Part shown: in pieces, positions 1 through 9,211 of the stretch | Position numbering within the stretch: position 1 is the stretch's first letter | Layout of the letters: each line of letters opens with the position of its first letter | DNA from: DTU013 sp964490975 | GTDB taxonomy: Bacteria; Bacillota; Clostridia; Acetivibrionales; DTU013 | Direction of reading: 5' to 3' | DNA length: 64,000 nucleotides | Assembly (NCBI GenBank): GCA_964490975.1 | Contig: CAZBEQ010000013.1 | Coordinates: forward strand, 9,180 to 73,179 | The notes under the pieces: model-generated | Seen by the model: the letters and a program-made list of their open reading frames with translations, nothing else | The model's database searches: none | What the model was told of the DNA's origin: nothing | Position numbers and translations under genes: made by a program

Positions 1-134
1 TGGGATGAAAGAATATATTCCACGACATTTTCAAATTCTTCTGCTATTTCGCATTGATATCCATTGTTTGATAAAAAAATTGATAATTCATCACGTATTT
101 TCTTATCATCTTCTATAATGAGGATTTTCTTCAT
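1..134 (-). CDS. Response regulator, N-terminal fragment (runs off window)
   Basis: The reverse strand reads MKKILIIEDDKKIRDEL and continues as a typical receiver-domain start; the acidic pair in IIEDD is the metal-binding site of CheY-like receivers. Only about 44 residues lie in the window, so the phospho-acceptor Asp and the output domain are not visible. A GGAGGAT ribosome binding site sits just upstream of the ATG at 134. The gene is divergent from the GH39 gene. OmpR-type is the commonest possibility for this kind of receiver but cannot be shown here. Confidence 0.8.
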   Translation of the reverse strand, partial: MKKILIIEDDKKIRDELSIFLSNNGYQCEIAEEFENVVEYILSS

Positions 135-200
135 TTATCGATCCTCCTTCTGTTTATCCGCATGCTATGCCGTAAGTACATCTGCTTAATTTCATATATT

Positions 201-221
201 ATTACGTAGAAATAACGTAAT
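201..221. promoter_or_regulatory. Inverted repeat upstream of response regulator
   Basis: ATTACGT and ACGTAAT form perfect 7-bp arms around a 7-bp spacer, about 67 bp upstream of the response-regulator start. The position would suit an operator, perhaps autoregulatory. This is inferred from symmetry alone. Confidence 0.3.
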
Positions 222-325
222 GGTCTAATATGTTCACTTTATTATTACTATATAGTCTTCACCAATGATTTACAACAGCTATGCCATATCCGCTGCAGTG
301 TACAGGGGAAGGGGTATCGACCCGA

Positions 326-395
326 GGTCGCCCACCCAAGGTCGCCCACCCAAGGTCGCCCACCCAAGGGTACCCACCCAAGGTCGCCCACCCAA
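326..395. repeat. Five tandem 14-bp repeats (GGTCGCCCACCCAA)
   Basis: Five units run head to tail; the fourth (368-381) is a variant, GGGTACCCACCCAA. The tract is C-rich and unlike the AT-rich surroundings. An open frame of 73 codons (281-502) crosses it but has no ribosome binding site and only translates the repeat, so it is not called as a gene. The rest of 135-519 holds nothing else recognisable. Confidence 0.9.
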
Positions 396-519
396 GAGCG
401 TCAAAAGCAAAAAGTGATAAGGTTATAGCAAGTATTAGAATGAATACAGCTCATGGGTATGATAGAATAAAAATATGCAGAGGTAATGAACTGTTAACTT
501 AAATAAGGAGTGAAGCATT

Positions 520-2109
520 GTGAAAGGTATCAAAATCGAGCCCGGTGCGGTTGGAACAGCTTTTAAAGACAACTGGAAGAAATGCGTCGGGACCGGGAGA
601 CTTGGATTGGCACTGCAGAAGGAATATCTGGATGGATTGGAATACGTGCAGAAGAATATCGGTTTTTCATATATAAGAGGTCACGGTCTGCTATGTGATG
701 ACGTTGGTATCTACAGGGAAGATAAAGTTGATGGCGAAATGAGGCCGTTTTACAACTTTACGTACATAGACCGCATATTTGATTCATATCTTGAACGGGG
801 CATCAGACCCCTTGTGGAATTGGGCTTCATGCCTTACAAGCTGACTTCGGGAGAGCAGACCATTTTCTATTGGAAGGGCAATACGACCCCTCCTAAGGAT
901 TACGACAAATGGGTTGACTTGATAAAAGCTGTTGTCAGGCACTTCATTTCCAGATATGGTGAAGAAGAGGTCCTCAAGTGGCCTTTTGAGGTATGGAACG
1001 AGCCAAACCTGCCGGGTTTCTGGAAGGATGCGAATATGCAGGAGTACTTCAGGCTTTATAAAGTGACCGCAAATGCCGTCAAAGAGGTGGACGCGCGCCT
1101 GCAGGTCGGAGGTCCGGCGATTTGCGGCGGTATGGATCATTGGATAACAGAGTTTCTTAATTTCTGCAAAGCAGAAAATGTGCCACTGGACTTTATTTCA
1201 AGACATGCATATACATCCTCACAGCCCATGTCTATCACACCGCACTTTTTATACCAGGACATATATAGCTCTGATCATATGCTCAATGAATTAAAGACGG
1301 TCAAGGAGATGATAGACAAGTCACCGTTCGCAGATCTGCCGTTTTACATAACAGAGTACAATACCTCCTGGCATCCTCTGAATCCTGTCCACGACACAGT
1401 ATTCAATGCGGCCTATATTGCAAGGCTGCTAAGCAGGTGCGGCGACTATGCGGACCTGTTCTCCTATTGGACCTTCAGCGATGTTTTTGAGGAAAGTGAT
1501 GTGCCAAGGGCACAGTTCCATGGAGGGTTCGGCCTCGTAGCACTCAATAACATACCAAAGCCCACGTTCCACACGTTTTCCTTCTTTGCAAAGCTGGGAG
1601 TAGAACAGCTGTACCGGGACGATAATATTATCGTTACCCGCAGAAAGGATGGAACTATCGCAATAGCTGCATGGAACCCTGTTTTGATAGACAGGCAGGG
1701 CGCGGCTGAAGAGCAGGAAAATGCAGCAAATGCGGCAAATGACGGTGAAATGCATAAGGCAGCCAATAAGGAAGCGGAAAACCAGGAAATCAGAAGCTTT
1801 GAAATCGAACTCCCATTTGATTCTGAGCATGTATTTATGAAGAAACAATCTATAAATGAGGAAATAGGTAATCCTTTAAAAGCCTGGATGCAGATGGGAA
1901 GACCAAGATTTCCGGATAAGGCTTCTGTTGAAACTCTCAGACAGGCAGCGCAGCCCGGTATCACTACATGCAGTCTTGGTACGGAGGGCGGCAACATCAG
2001 GTTTGAACTGGAGCTTACAAAAAATGAGGTCGTGTTGATAGAATTGTATGCTGTAAATGATGAGACCAGCACATATATCGGGTTGGACGACAGCTTTATA
2101 GGATATTGA
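520..2109 (+). CDS. Glycoside hydrolase family 39, probable beta-xylosidase
   Basis: 529 residues, close to the family length of about 500. Known GH39 beta-xylosidases are retaining enzymes that release xylose from xylo-oligosaccharides. The acid/base Glu161 lies in FEVWNEPNLPGFW and the nucleophile Glu279 in FYITEYNTSW, nearly the same spacing as in characterised bacterial XynB. The (beta/alpha)8 domain covers about 1-350 and a beta-sandwich the rest. An Ala/Glu/Asn-rich insert near residues 390-425 looks like a low-complexity loop. There is no signal peptide, so it should be cytoplasmic. The start is GTG at 520, behind AAGGAG. The next gene begins 4 bp after the stop, so the two are probably cotranscribed. 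Alpha-L-iduronidase activity is an alternative within GH39 but unlikely in this setting. Confidence 0.9.
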   Translation: MKGIKIEPGAVGTAFKDNWKKCVGTGRLGLALQKEYLDGLEYVQKNIGFSYIRGHGLLCDDVGIYREDKVDGEMRPFYNFTYIDRIFDSYLERGIRPLVELGFMPYKLTSGEQTIFYWKGNTTPPKDYDKWVDLIKAVVRHFISRYGEEEVLKWPFEVWNEPNLPGFWKDANMQEYFRLYKVTANAVKEVDARLQVGGPAICGGMDHWITEFLNFCKAENVPLDFISRHAYTSSQPMSITPHFLYQDIYSSDHMLNELKTVKEMIDKSPFADLPFYITEYNTSWHPLNPVHDTVFNAAYIARLLSRCGDYADLFSYWTFSDVFEESDVPRAQFHGGFGLVALNNIPKPTFHTFSFFAKLGVEQLYRDDNIIVTRRKDGTIAIAAWNPVLIDRQGAAEEQENAANAANDGEMHKAANKEAENQEIRSFEIELPFDSEHVFMKKQSINEEIGNPLKAWMQMGRPRFPDKASVETLRQAAQPGITTCSLGTEGGNIRFELELTKNEVVLIELYAVNDETSTYIGLDDSFIGY

Positions 2110-2113
2110 TGAT

Positions 2114-2842
2114 ATGGAACAGAGCAGAGACAGAAAGCATAATAAAATCAGCAAATCGGAAATAGTGGTTGAGGATATCACCATTGAGATAGAGCGGAAA
2201 AAAATTAAAAACCTGCATCTCAGGGTATATCCTCCGGACGGGCGCGTCAGCGTCTCTGCTCCTGCGCGCTTTAGCGATGATATGCTCCGCTCCTTTGTGG
2301 AATCTAAAATCGAGTGGATCAGAAAGCACCAGGACAGGATCGGGCGAAGGCAAAGGAATGCTCAGGCTCCATGTGAATTCGTAAGTGGTGAAGTACATTT
2401 CTTCAATGGCAGCGGCTACAAGCTTGAATTGATAGAACAGGATGCAAAGCCGCATGTAGTGATCGAAGGCGGATCACTCAAGCTTTATGTGCGCCCGGGC
2501 GCCTATGCGGAAAAGAGGAAGGCTGTTATGGACGAGTTCTACAGGGCTCAACTCAAACAGCTTTTGCCCGGTATAATTGATAAATGGGAGAAAGTCATAA
2601 AGGTCAAGGTCGATGATTTTGGTATCAAGAAAATGAAGACCAAATGGGGGACCTGTAACAGAAAGGCTCGGCGGATATGGATCAATCTCGAGCTTGCAAA
2701 GAAACCGCCGGAATGCCTTGAATATATAGTGGTACACGAGATGGTACACCTCATTGAACGACACCATAACAGCGTATTTTACGGATATATGGATCAATTC
2801 CTGTCGCAATGGCGCAGTTACAAAAATGTTTTGAATTCATAG
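2114..2842 (+). CDS. YgjP/SprT-like zinc metallopeptidase (M48-related)
   Basis: 242 residues. Near the C-terminus the protein has HEMVHLIERHH, an HExxH zinc site with a downstream His, preceded by KWGTCNRKARRIWIN, the WGSC-like block typical of the YgjP family (DUF45). The N-terminal half has the basic, beta-rich region starting around KKIKNLHLRVYPPDG seen in the same family. No signal peptide or membrane segment is visible, so it is likely cytosolic. Family members are usually called metal-dependent hydrolases and their substrates are mostly unknown. It starts 4 bp after the GH39 stop without a clear ribosome binding site of its own, which suggests translational coupling. Its last 6 bp overlap the convergent ketopantoate reductase gene. 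Confidence 0.85.
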   Translation: MEQSRDRKHNKISKSEIVVEDITIEIERKKIKNLHLRVYPPDGRVSVSAPARFSDDMLRSFVESKIEWIRKHQDRIGRRQRNAQAPCEFVSGEVHFFNGSGYKLELIEQDAKPHVVIEGGSLKLYVRPGAYAEKRKAVMDEFYRAQLKQLLPGIIDKWEKVIKVKVDDFGIKKMKTKWGTCNRKARRIWINLELAKKPPECLEYIVVHEMVHLIERHHNSVFYGYMDQFLSQWRSYKNVLNS

Positions 2843-3754
2843 AGGCTCTTCTATTGCTTTTATCAGTCTAAATAGCATATCGTTTACTGGTGTAGGCACA
2901 TCATACTTTCGTCCCATTTCAATCACGGCACCGGAAAATATCTCGACTTCAGTCTTGCGTCCCGCTTCAACATCCTGACACATTGATGTTTTGCCTTCGG
3001 GAGATAGTGAGCATATGATTTTGATATAATTTTGAATATCCTGCTCTGTAAGATTGATGCCGGCCTTCGGGGCAATTTTTATGACCTCGCGTGAAGCATC
3101 TACCATGAGATCTCTTGCAAAGCCTGCTTTTGCAAATTTACCATATGGCGCATGTAGAATGGCAGATACCTGGTTTATTCCAACGTTCAGCATGAATTTC
3201 CACCAAAGCTCGCGCATAATGCTTTCGGGCACGGTATAGGGCAGCCTTGCACGGTCAAAGTAAGCCCTGACGGCGTCTACCTTTGGAGATTTTGCAGAAC
3301 CGTCCCTGTCTCCGAAGACTATTCTTCCTATATTGGCAAATTGTATATCAGTGACTTCTCTTACAGCATCGGTTGCAACACAGAAGGAGTGTAGAACTTT
3401 ATCCATGCCGAACGCACTACCGATTATCTCTTCGCTCGTAATACCGTTTAACAGTGATAAAATTATAGTATCAGGGCCAACCAGAGACCTCATGTCTTCT
3501 ATTGCCTGATCCAGATGGTGGTTTTTGACGGATATCAGTATCAGATCAGCTTTTTCATCTGCCTCACCGGGTCTGACGTATGTGAACGGTATTTTAGAAC
3601 CATTGACGCTTATCCCGTTTTTGCTGTAGTTTTCGAACCGACTGCCACCGGCTATTACCTTTAGCGTATCTGGACAGTTTTCCATGATCCTGCTGCCGTA
3701 TACTCCTCCTATAGCTCCCAGACCGATAATGTAGACTTTTTGAATATTGTGCAT
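2837..3754 (-). CDS. panE: 2-dehydropantoate 2-reductase (ketopantoate reductase)
   Basis: 305 residues, standard for PanE/ApbA. The N-terminus IIGLGAIGGVYGSRIM is the Rossmann dinucleotide loop, and ILISVKNHHLDQAIEDM matches the block with the conserved Lys after beta-4. The C-terminal helical domain contains LWWKFMLNVGINQVSAIL, the ketopantoate-reductase signature with the conserved Asn. The enzyme reduces ketopantoate to pantoate with NADPH in pantothenate and CoA synthesis. No other pan genes lie nearby, and many genomes carry several paralogues in this family, so the exact substrate is less certain than the fold. It is convergent with the metallopeptidase gene (6-bp overlap). The ribosome binding site upstream of ATG 3754 is AGGGAGG. 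Confidence 0.85.
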   Translation of the reverse strand: MHNIQKVYIIGLGAIGGVYGSRIMENCPDTLKVIAGGSRFENYSKNGISVNGSKIPFTYVRPGEADEKADLILISVKNHHLDQAIEDMRSLVGPDTIILSLLNGITSEEIIGSAFGMDKVLHSFCVATDAVREVTDIQFANIGRIVFGDRDGSAKSPKVDAVRAYFDRARLPYTVPESIMRELWWKFMLNVGINQVSAILHAPYGKFAKAGFARDLMVDASREVIKIAPKAGINLTEQDIQNYIKIICSLSPEGKTSMCQDVEAGRKTEVEIFSGAVIEMGRKYDVPTPVNDMLFRLIKAIEEPL

Positions 3755-3972
3755 AAGTAAAACTCCTCCCTGATTATTATGCCATTTGTATAAAGAGCAT
3801 TCAACTATTCTATACTACTTATGGCAAAATGACGGTTTGATAATACTTTCTAAAAATTGCTTGATTAAGGTTATAAACTTTGCTATTCTTGTTATTGGTT
3901 ATCCAGAATGGCCTTTAACTGGCTGGATACCTAATTATGAACAGAATACCGGATTTTAAAGGTTTTGTATAT

Positions 3973-4038
3973 ATAACGAGACTATAGATATCTCCCGCCT
4001 CGTTGAAACACTGCAATATCATAAGAATTTCCTTTGGA
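3973..4038. repeat. Dispersed palindrome, copy 1
   Basis: ATAACGAG...AGATATCTCCCGCCTCGTT is an imperfect copy of a palindrome whose half-site is AACGAGGCGGGAGATATCT. The right arm continues as GAAACACTGCAATATCAT and then AAGAATTTCCTTTGGA, a tail shared with the copy near 51.7 kb. The element lies 40 bp upstream of the malic enzyme start. The rest of 3755-4078 is AT-rich and otherwise featureless. Confidence 0.75.
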
Positions 4039-4078
4039 CGGTATTTATATTTATTAAACTCAAAAGGAGTGTAAAAAA

Positions 4079-5251
4079 ATGGATTACAGAAAAGAATCAT
4101 TAAGGCTGCATGGCGAATGGAAGGGTAAGATTGAAGTCATAAGTACTGTACCTGTTAAAGATAAGCAGGATCTTTCTCTGGCATATACACCGGGAGTAGC
4201 AGAACCCTGCCTAGCTATACAGAAGGATGTAGACCTGTCATACCAGCTGACAAGAAGATGGAATCTGGTAGCGGTTGTAACAGATGGAACAGCAGTGCTT
4301 GGACTCGGTGATATTGGACCGGAGGCAGGTATGCCTGTTATGGAAGGCAAATGCGTACTGTTCAAATCTTTTGGTGATGTAGATGCTTTCCCGCTCTGCG
4401 TACGTTCAAAGAGCGTCGACGATATCGTGCAGACTGTAAAGCTGTTGGCAGGCAGCTTCGGTGGAGTCAATCTGGAGGATATATCTGCTCCGAGATGCTT
4501 CGAAATAGAAAGACGTCTTAAGCAGGAATGCGATATTCCGATATTCCATGATGATCAGCATGGAACTGCAGTAGTAACACTGGCTGCTATGCTAAATGCA
4601 TTGAAGCTTGCTAAAAAGAATATAGGTGATATCGAAGTGGTCGTAAACGGTTCCGGAGCTGCAGGTATCGCAATTACAAGACTTCTTATGGCAATGGGCC
4701 TCAAGAGGGTCATCCTTTGCGACACAAAAGGAGCAATATATGAGGGTAGGGACAACCTGAACGATGCGAAAGCCGAGATGGCAAAGATCTCAAACTTTGA
4801 AAAGAAAAAGGGCTTGCTGAAGGATGTTATCGTTGGAGCAGACGTGTTCATAGGTGTTTCTGCAGCAGGAATGTTGACAAAGGAAATGGTTAAGACTATG
4901 GCAAAGGATCCTATCATATTTGCTATGGCTAACCCGACTCCTGAAATAATGCCTGATGAGGCAAAAGAGGCAGGAGCTCTCGTGGTCGGTACAGGACGTT
5001 CCGACTTCCCGAACCAGATCAATAATGTACTTGCGTTCCCGGGTATATTCAGGGGCGCGCTGGATGTAAGGGCAAGCGATATCAACGACGAGATGAAGAT
5101 AGCAGCAGCTAAGGCTATTGCAGGGCTTGTATCTGATGATGAACTGAGCGCAGATTGTGTAATCCCGGCTCCATTCGATCCCAGAGTAGCAAGCAGCGTT
5201 GCTAAAGCTGTATCGGAAGCCGCTATAAAGACCGGAGTTAACAGGATTTAA
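4079..5251 (+). CDS. NAD(P)-dependent malic enzyme
   Basis: 390 residues, the short bacterial form. It catalyses oxidative decarboxylation of malate to pyruvate. The N-terminal domain has LSLAYTPGVAEPCLAI with the catalytic Tyr, then VVTDGTAVLGLGDIGP and EAGMPVMEGKCVLFKSF. The metal site is in DIPIFHDDQHGTAVV. The Rossmann loop follows as VVNGSGAAGIAITRLL, and the C-terminal half contains FAMANPTPEIMPDEA. There is no phosphotransacetylase-like extension of the MaeB type. The ribosome binding site AAAGGAGTG precedes ATG 4079. In a fermenting Clostridium it would link C4 acids to pyruvate and supply NAD(P)H. A GGGACA-type terminator follows at 5331-5389. Confidence 0.93.
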   Translation: MDYRKESLRLHGEWKGKIEVISTVPVKDKQDLSLAYTPGVAEPCLAIQKDVDLSYQLTRRWNLVAVVTDGTAVLGLGDIGPEAGMPVMEGKCVLFKSFGDVDAFPLCVRSKSVDDIVQTVKLLAGSFGGVNLEDISAPRCFEIERRLKQECDIPIFHDDQHGTAVVTLAAMLNALKLAKKNIGDIEVVVNGSGAAGIAITRLLMAMGLKRVILCDTKGAIYEGRDNLNDAKAEMAKISNFEKKKGLLKDVIVGADVFIGVSAAGMLTKEMVKTMAKDPIIFAMANPTPEIMPDEAKEAGALVVGTGRSDFPNQINNVLAFPGIFRGALDVRASDINDEMKIAAAKAIAGLVSDDELSADCVIPAPFDPRVASSVAKAVSEAAIKTGVNRI

Positions 5252-5257
5252 TGGAAA

Positions 5258-5307
5258 GGGGACACATCTTTATGTGGGGTATTCCTCAATAGACAAGATA
5301 TGTCCCC
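5258..5307 (+). repeat. GGGGACA/TGTCCCC hairpin
   Basis: GGGGACACATC at the left can pair with GATATGTCCCC at the right. It lies 7 bp after the malic enzyme stop, directly before a second hairpin with the same motif and a T-run. It is one of seven sites in the window with this inverted motif. Confidence 0.7.
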
Positions 5308-5330
5308 GATGGAAAAACTGTATTATAGGT

Positions 5331-5389
5331 AAAGGGACACTCCTCGGCAGGTTGATAGGCTTCAATGGCCGGGGAATGTCCCTTTTTTT
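5331..5389 (+). terminator. Rho-independent terminator after malic enzyme
   Basis: AAAGGGACACTCC pairs with GGGGAATGTCCCTTT and is followed by seven T. The arms carry the GGGACA/TGTCCC motif. The MFS start lies only 14 bp further on, so that gene either has a promoter inside this region or depends on read-through. Confidence 0.75.
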
Positions 5390-5402
5390 GAAAGGATTTG
5401 CT

Positions 5403-6563
5403 ATGATAGCTTTATTGATAATAATCTATGCGGCGTTTATCAGTCTGGGACTTCCCGATTCACTGCTGGGAAGCGCTTGGCCTTCCATGCGGACCGGGTT
5501 TGGTGCGCCGGTTGCTATTGCGGGCTATCTTTCAATGGTTATAAGCATCGGCACGATCATATCCAGTTTTGTTTCAAGCAGGATCATAGCGAGATTTAAA
5601 ACCGGAACGGTTGTTGCAGTAAGCGTTACATTGACCGCTGCAGCTCTTCTGGGCTTTTCATTTGCACAGTCGGTATGGGTGCTGTTTCTGATGGCCATCC
5701 CGCTGGGATTGGGCGCAGGGTGTGTAGATGCCAGCCTGAACAATTTTGTGGCGCTTCATTATGAATCAAGGCATATGAACTGGCTCCACTGTTTTTGGGG
5801 AATAGGGGCCACAGTAGGGCCAATGATAATGGCATTTCATATTGATGCAGGAAATGGCTGGAGAGCGGGCTATCTAACTGTTGCGATCATCCAGAGCATT
5901 CTGGTGATCATCCTGTTTGCCACACTTGGTATGTGGAAGAACGGAACCAACGGAAGTCCCACCGAGAATACCGAGACCAGATTTATTAGTAACCATGAAG
6001 CTCTGAGGCTTCCTAATGCTAAGCTCGCCATGCTTGGCTTTGTTTTTTTCTCAGCTACCGAAACAACGACAGGCCTTTGGGCCAGCAGCTACCTTACATC
6101 CAGCCATGGATTCTCGGAAGCGGCTGCGGCGACTGTCACCTCCTGCTTTTATGGCGGCATTACGGCAGGAAGATTATTGGCTGGGTTTTTATCAATAAAG
6201 GCCAAAAGTTCGGATCTTATACGTTGGGGGCAGCTGATATGTATTGCAGGAGCTTTACTCATAATTCTTCCATTGCCCTCGGGGTTTGCTGTTGCAGGTA
6301 TAATCATGATCGGCCTTGGAACTGCGCCGGTTTTCCCCAATATGCTCCATGAAACACCAAACAGGTTTGGAAAGGATATTTCACAGGTGTTGGTCGGCAT
6401 AGAGATGGGAACTGCGTATATAGGCAGCCTCCTTGCACCGATGCTGCTGGGCCAGCTTGCTTCCTTTACCGGTCTGGGTCTATATCCTTATTTCATAATG
6501 CTGTGTATACTGATCATGTTTATATCATCTGAATTATTACAGCATAGGATAACAAAACGATAA
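5403..6563 (+). CDS. MFS transporter, probably sugar or drug/H+ type
   Basis: 386 residues from the chosen start and about 12 hydrophobic segments, the standard size for the major facilitator superfamily. It begins MIALLIIIYAAFISLGLPDSL, directly with a membrane helix. An open frame extends upstream to 5274, but that part runs through the terminator hairpin and makes no sensible protein; GAAAGGA just before ATG 5403 supports this start. The sequence WLHCFWGIGATVGPMIM and the overall pattern resemble FucP/YfkF-like MFS members that move sugars or unknown solutes. The substrate cannot be read from sequence. A MITE-like element follows the stop. Confidence 0.85.
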   Translation: MIALLIIIYAAFISLGLPDSLLGSAWPSMRTGFGAPVAIAGYLSMVISIGTIISSFVSSRIIARFKTGTVVAVSVTLTAAALLGFSFAQSVWVLFLMAIPLGLGAGCVDASLNNFVALHYESRHMNWLHCFWGIGATVGPMIMAFHIDAGNGWRAGYLTVAIIQSILVIILFATLGMWKNGTNGSPTENTETRFISNHEALRLPNAKLAMLGFVFFSATETTTGLWASSYLTSSHGFSEAAAATVTSCFYGGITAGRLLAGFLSIKAKSSDLIRWGQLICIAGALLIILPLPSGFAVAGIIMIGLGTAPVFPNMLHETPNRFGKDISQVLVGIEMGTAYIGSLLAPMLLGQLASFTGLGLYPYFIMLCILIMFISSELLQHRITKR

Positions 6564-6594
6564 ATACAATAGTTGCTGAGTAACAAAGAATATA

Positions 6595-6805
6595 GGGCTG
6601 TCTCAAAATCAATTGGGTGAGTAAAAAATCTGGTAATGTGTGGCGAGATATTCAATTTAGTTGATATATGGCTCGATAATGCAGTGGAAACCTAAATTAT
6701 GTAGTACAATCAAGGTTTAATAACCACTTCGCAGAGTTATATCCACTCATTTCCTGATAATTCACTCAACCTTTGTTGCAAATCCCAACAACTTTTAGAC
6801 AGCCC
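6595..6805. mobile_element. MITE-like element with GGGCTGTCT termini
   Basis: The left end reads GGGCTGTCTCAAAATCA and the reverse complement of the right end reads GGGGCTGTCTAAAAGTTG, inverted ends of the kind carried by many IS elements. A second inner pair (GGGTGAGT and ACTCAACC) continues the symmetry. The ~211 bp between have no reading frame. A clear target-site duplication was not found. It could be a deletion derivative of an IS that is absent from this window. Confidence 0.6.
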
Positions 6806-6826
6806 CTTTACTGTATCTGCCGTTAC

Positions 6827-9211
6827 CTATTGCCGAGGAGGAAGCAAATACAGTTTTTTAACAGCATTTCCTGCAACACATTTATTGTTGTTGTAAACTG
6901 CAGTGACGCTGAAGTAATACTCGACTCCATCGGTTAGCTTCTTGAAATCGCCGTTTGTGTATTCGACTGTATTGTCGAGAATTACGGATGTCAGATTTTT
7001 ATCATATACACCGTAGTACCCGTTTGCCGGAAAAACAGGGGACTGGTTGTTTTGTGATATGACGACCCTATATTCCACCAGCTCTGATGATCCGATCTTA
7101 TCCCATTTTATGACCAGACTGCCGTTTTCATACTCAGCCTTTACAGCAGGTGCAGGGAACAGCTCCGGATTTTCCGGGCCTTCATACTTACAAGATATTG
7201 TAATGCCAGTGATAACCCTGTCGTTGTATACAGCGACTACGCTGAAATGGTATGTTTCTCCGCTTTTGAAGTACTTGTCGAAATCACCGTTGTTATATTG
7301 AACAGTATTGTCTATGACTGCATAATTTCTGTCCTTGTCGGTTATCCAAAGCAAGTGCCCGTTTTCCGGCCAGGTCGGCGTAGAGTCATTTTTGGATGCG
7401 ACTAATCTATAGCCCTGCAGAATGGGTGAGTCTATCTTGTTCCACCTGACTACCAGCCTGCCATTCTCAATTGCCGATGTAACGACCGGTGTCTGGTATA
7501 ATTCCGGGTTTTCGGTGCTGTTATATTTGATTTTCACGGCATTGCCTGTGACGTTTTTATCATTGTAGACAGCAGTGACACTGAGGAAATATTCCTGGCC
7601 TTTGGTGAAATACTTTCCAAAGTCTCCGTTGGCATATGCTGTGGAATTGTCTATAATAGCATAATCTCTGTTTTTATCTGTGAACCAATATAGATATCCG
7701 TTATCAGGGAATGAAGGTGAGGAGTCGCCTTTGGATGCTACAACCTTATAGCCCTGAAGGTTTGGTGAATTTATCCTATCCCATCTGAGGACAAGTCTTC
7801 CGTTTTCTTCAGAAACGGTGACTTTCGGCGCAATATAGGCTTCGGGATTTTCCTGACCGCTGTAGGTAAACTGTATAGCATTGCCCACTACGAACCCGTC
7901 TTTATATACCGCGGTGACACTGGCATAGTAGTTCTGACCTTTTGTCAAATAATTTCCGAAATCACCATTGTTATACTTGCTGCTGTTATTAATTACTGCA
8001 TAATTTCTATTCTTATCTTTTATGTAATATAGATAACCTTCATCGGGATACCTTGGAGATGAATCATTCTTCGAAATAACGACAGCATATCCTTTTAGAT
8101 AATCAGTAGAAATATTACCCCATCTTACCACTTGGGTGTTGTTCTCCGATGAGATAGTAACATTAGGCACTGTACGCAGAGTTGGATCCTCAGGCCCATT
8201 ATATGTCATCCTTGCCGTATTGCCGGCAACATACCTGTCTTTGTAAACGGCCGTGACACTGATGTAATAAAGTTCACCTTTTTTGAGATATTTTCCGAAA
8301 TCGCTCGTCCCTGTATACTGTCTGCTGTTATCTATGACAGCTGACGTTTTGTTTTTATCTGTGATGTAGTAAAGCTCGCTGTTGTCGGGATGGACCGGCG
8401 TTGAATCGTTCTTTGATATTACTACTGCGTAGGCGAGGAATTTCTCAGAGCTTATTTTGTTCCATTTAACGACCAGCCGGTTGCTTTCGGATGCTACTGA
8501 TACCACTGGAGCCATGTATACATCATCATATGTGACCTTGTCTTCATCATATGTGATTTTATCCTCGTTATTTTTGAAGGCCTTATACAACAGCATGGCA
8601 GCTTCTGCTCTGGTAAGGCTGCCCTGTGGCTTGAACAGGCTGCAGCCGTTTTCGGAATAGCCCTGTATCAATCCATACTTGACAGAGAGGGCTACATACT
8701 TCCTAAGCTTTGACGAGATTTGACTGGTATCCGAGAATCTGTTCAGAATGCTCTCGTCGACAGACTCATTTCCATATCCCAGGGCTTTGACCAGCGCAAC
8801 TGCCATATCTTCTCTGACAGCCTGCTGATCCGGCCTGTAATTATCGCCTGCTGATGACCTGAAGCCTGTGAGATAGGCTTTAGCCGATTCTACATACGGG
8901 TATTCCCAGTCATTCCTGCTTACGTCCAGAAACGATGGAGTGCCAGGGGAATATAGCTGGATTTTCAACGTCAACACCATCATCTTCGCAAATTGTGCTC
9001 TTGTGACGATGCCGGACGGGTCAAACCTTTCATTTCCAACGCCTTCAATGATCTTGTTCTCGAGCATCCACATGATTTGATCGTATGCCCAGTGAGACTC
9101 CTTAACGTCTGAAAACCAATACTTATTGTTGGTTGCGTATACCGTAGATGTAACTGAAAATATCATCGCAATGCATAAAATGAGTGAAATGATCCTTGCG
9201 GGTTTCTTCAT
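6827..9211 (-). CDS. S-layer-homology protein with five fibronectin-III-like repeats
   Basis: 794 residues. A signal peptide (MKKPARIISLILCIAMIF, cleavage probably after VYATA-like residues near 27) is followed by three SLH domains at about 30-80, 92-145 and 160-212; the first holds YWFSDVKESHWAYDQIMWM and FDPSGIVTRAQFAKMM. SLH triplets bind pyruvylated secondary wall polymer, so the protein should sit on the cell surface. Five repeats of ~105 residues fill 230-794, each with a W(D/N)KI.S...L.GY.VV strand, an ISKNDS(S/T)P motif and an ending like YFSVTAVY...GNAVK. No catalytic domain is visible; adhesion or scaffold function is an inference. It lies downstream of an ABC export operon on the same strand, 123 bp away. 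The ribosome binding site is GGAAGGGG. Confidence 0.88.
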   Translation of the reverse strand: MKKPARIISLILCIAMIFSVTSTVYATNNKYWFSDVKESHWAYDQIMWMLENKIIEGVGNERFDPSGIVTRAQFAKMMVLTLKIQLYSPGTPSFLDVSRNDWEYPYVESAKAYLTGFRSSAGDNYRPDQQAVREDMAVALVKALGYGNESVDESILNRFSDTSQISSKLRKYVALSVKYGLIQGYSENGCSLFKPQGSLTRAEAAMLLYKAFKNNEDKITYDEDKVTYDDVYMAPVVSVASESNRLVVKWNKISSEKFLAYAVVISKNDSTPVHPDNSELYYITDKNKTSAVIDNSRQYTGTSDFGKYLKKGELYYISVTAVYKDRYVAGNTARMTYNGPEDPTLRTVPNVTISSENNTQVVRWGNISTDYLKGYAVVISKNDSSPRYPDEGYLYYIKDKNRNYAVINNSSKYNNGDFGNYLTKGQNYYASVTAVYKDGFVVGNAIQFTYSGQENPEAYIAPKVTVSEENGRLVLRWDRINSPNLQGYKVVASKGDSSPSFPDNGYLYWFTDKNRDYAIIDNSTAYANGDFGKYFTKGQEYFLSVTAVYNDKNVTGNAVKIKYNSTENPELYQTPVVTSAIENGRLVVRWNKIDSPILQGYRLVASKNDSTPTWPENGHLLWITDKDRNYAVIDNTVQYNNGDFDKYFKSGETYHFSVVAVYNDRVITGITISCKYEGPENPELFPAPAVKAEYENGSLVIKWDKIGSSELVEYRVVISQNNQSPVFPANGYYGVYDKNLTSVILDNTVEYTNGDFKKLTDGVEYYFSVTAVYNNNKCVAGNAVKKLYLLPPRQ

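Noticed and set aside
281..502. 73-codon frame over the 14-bp repeats
   Set aside because: No ribosome binding site; the protein only reflects the repeat.
1464..2072. 202-codon frame antisense to the GH39 gene
   Set aside because: Shadow of a well-supported gene; no ribosome binding site and no family pattern.
5274..5402. N-terminal extension of the MFS transporter
   Set aside because: The extension is translated terminator sequence; a ribosome binding site precedes the start at 5403.
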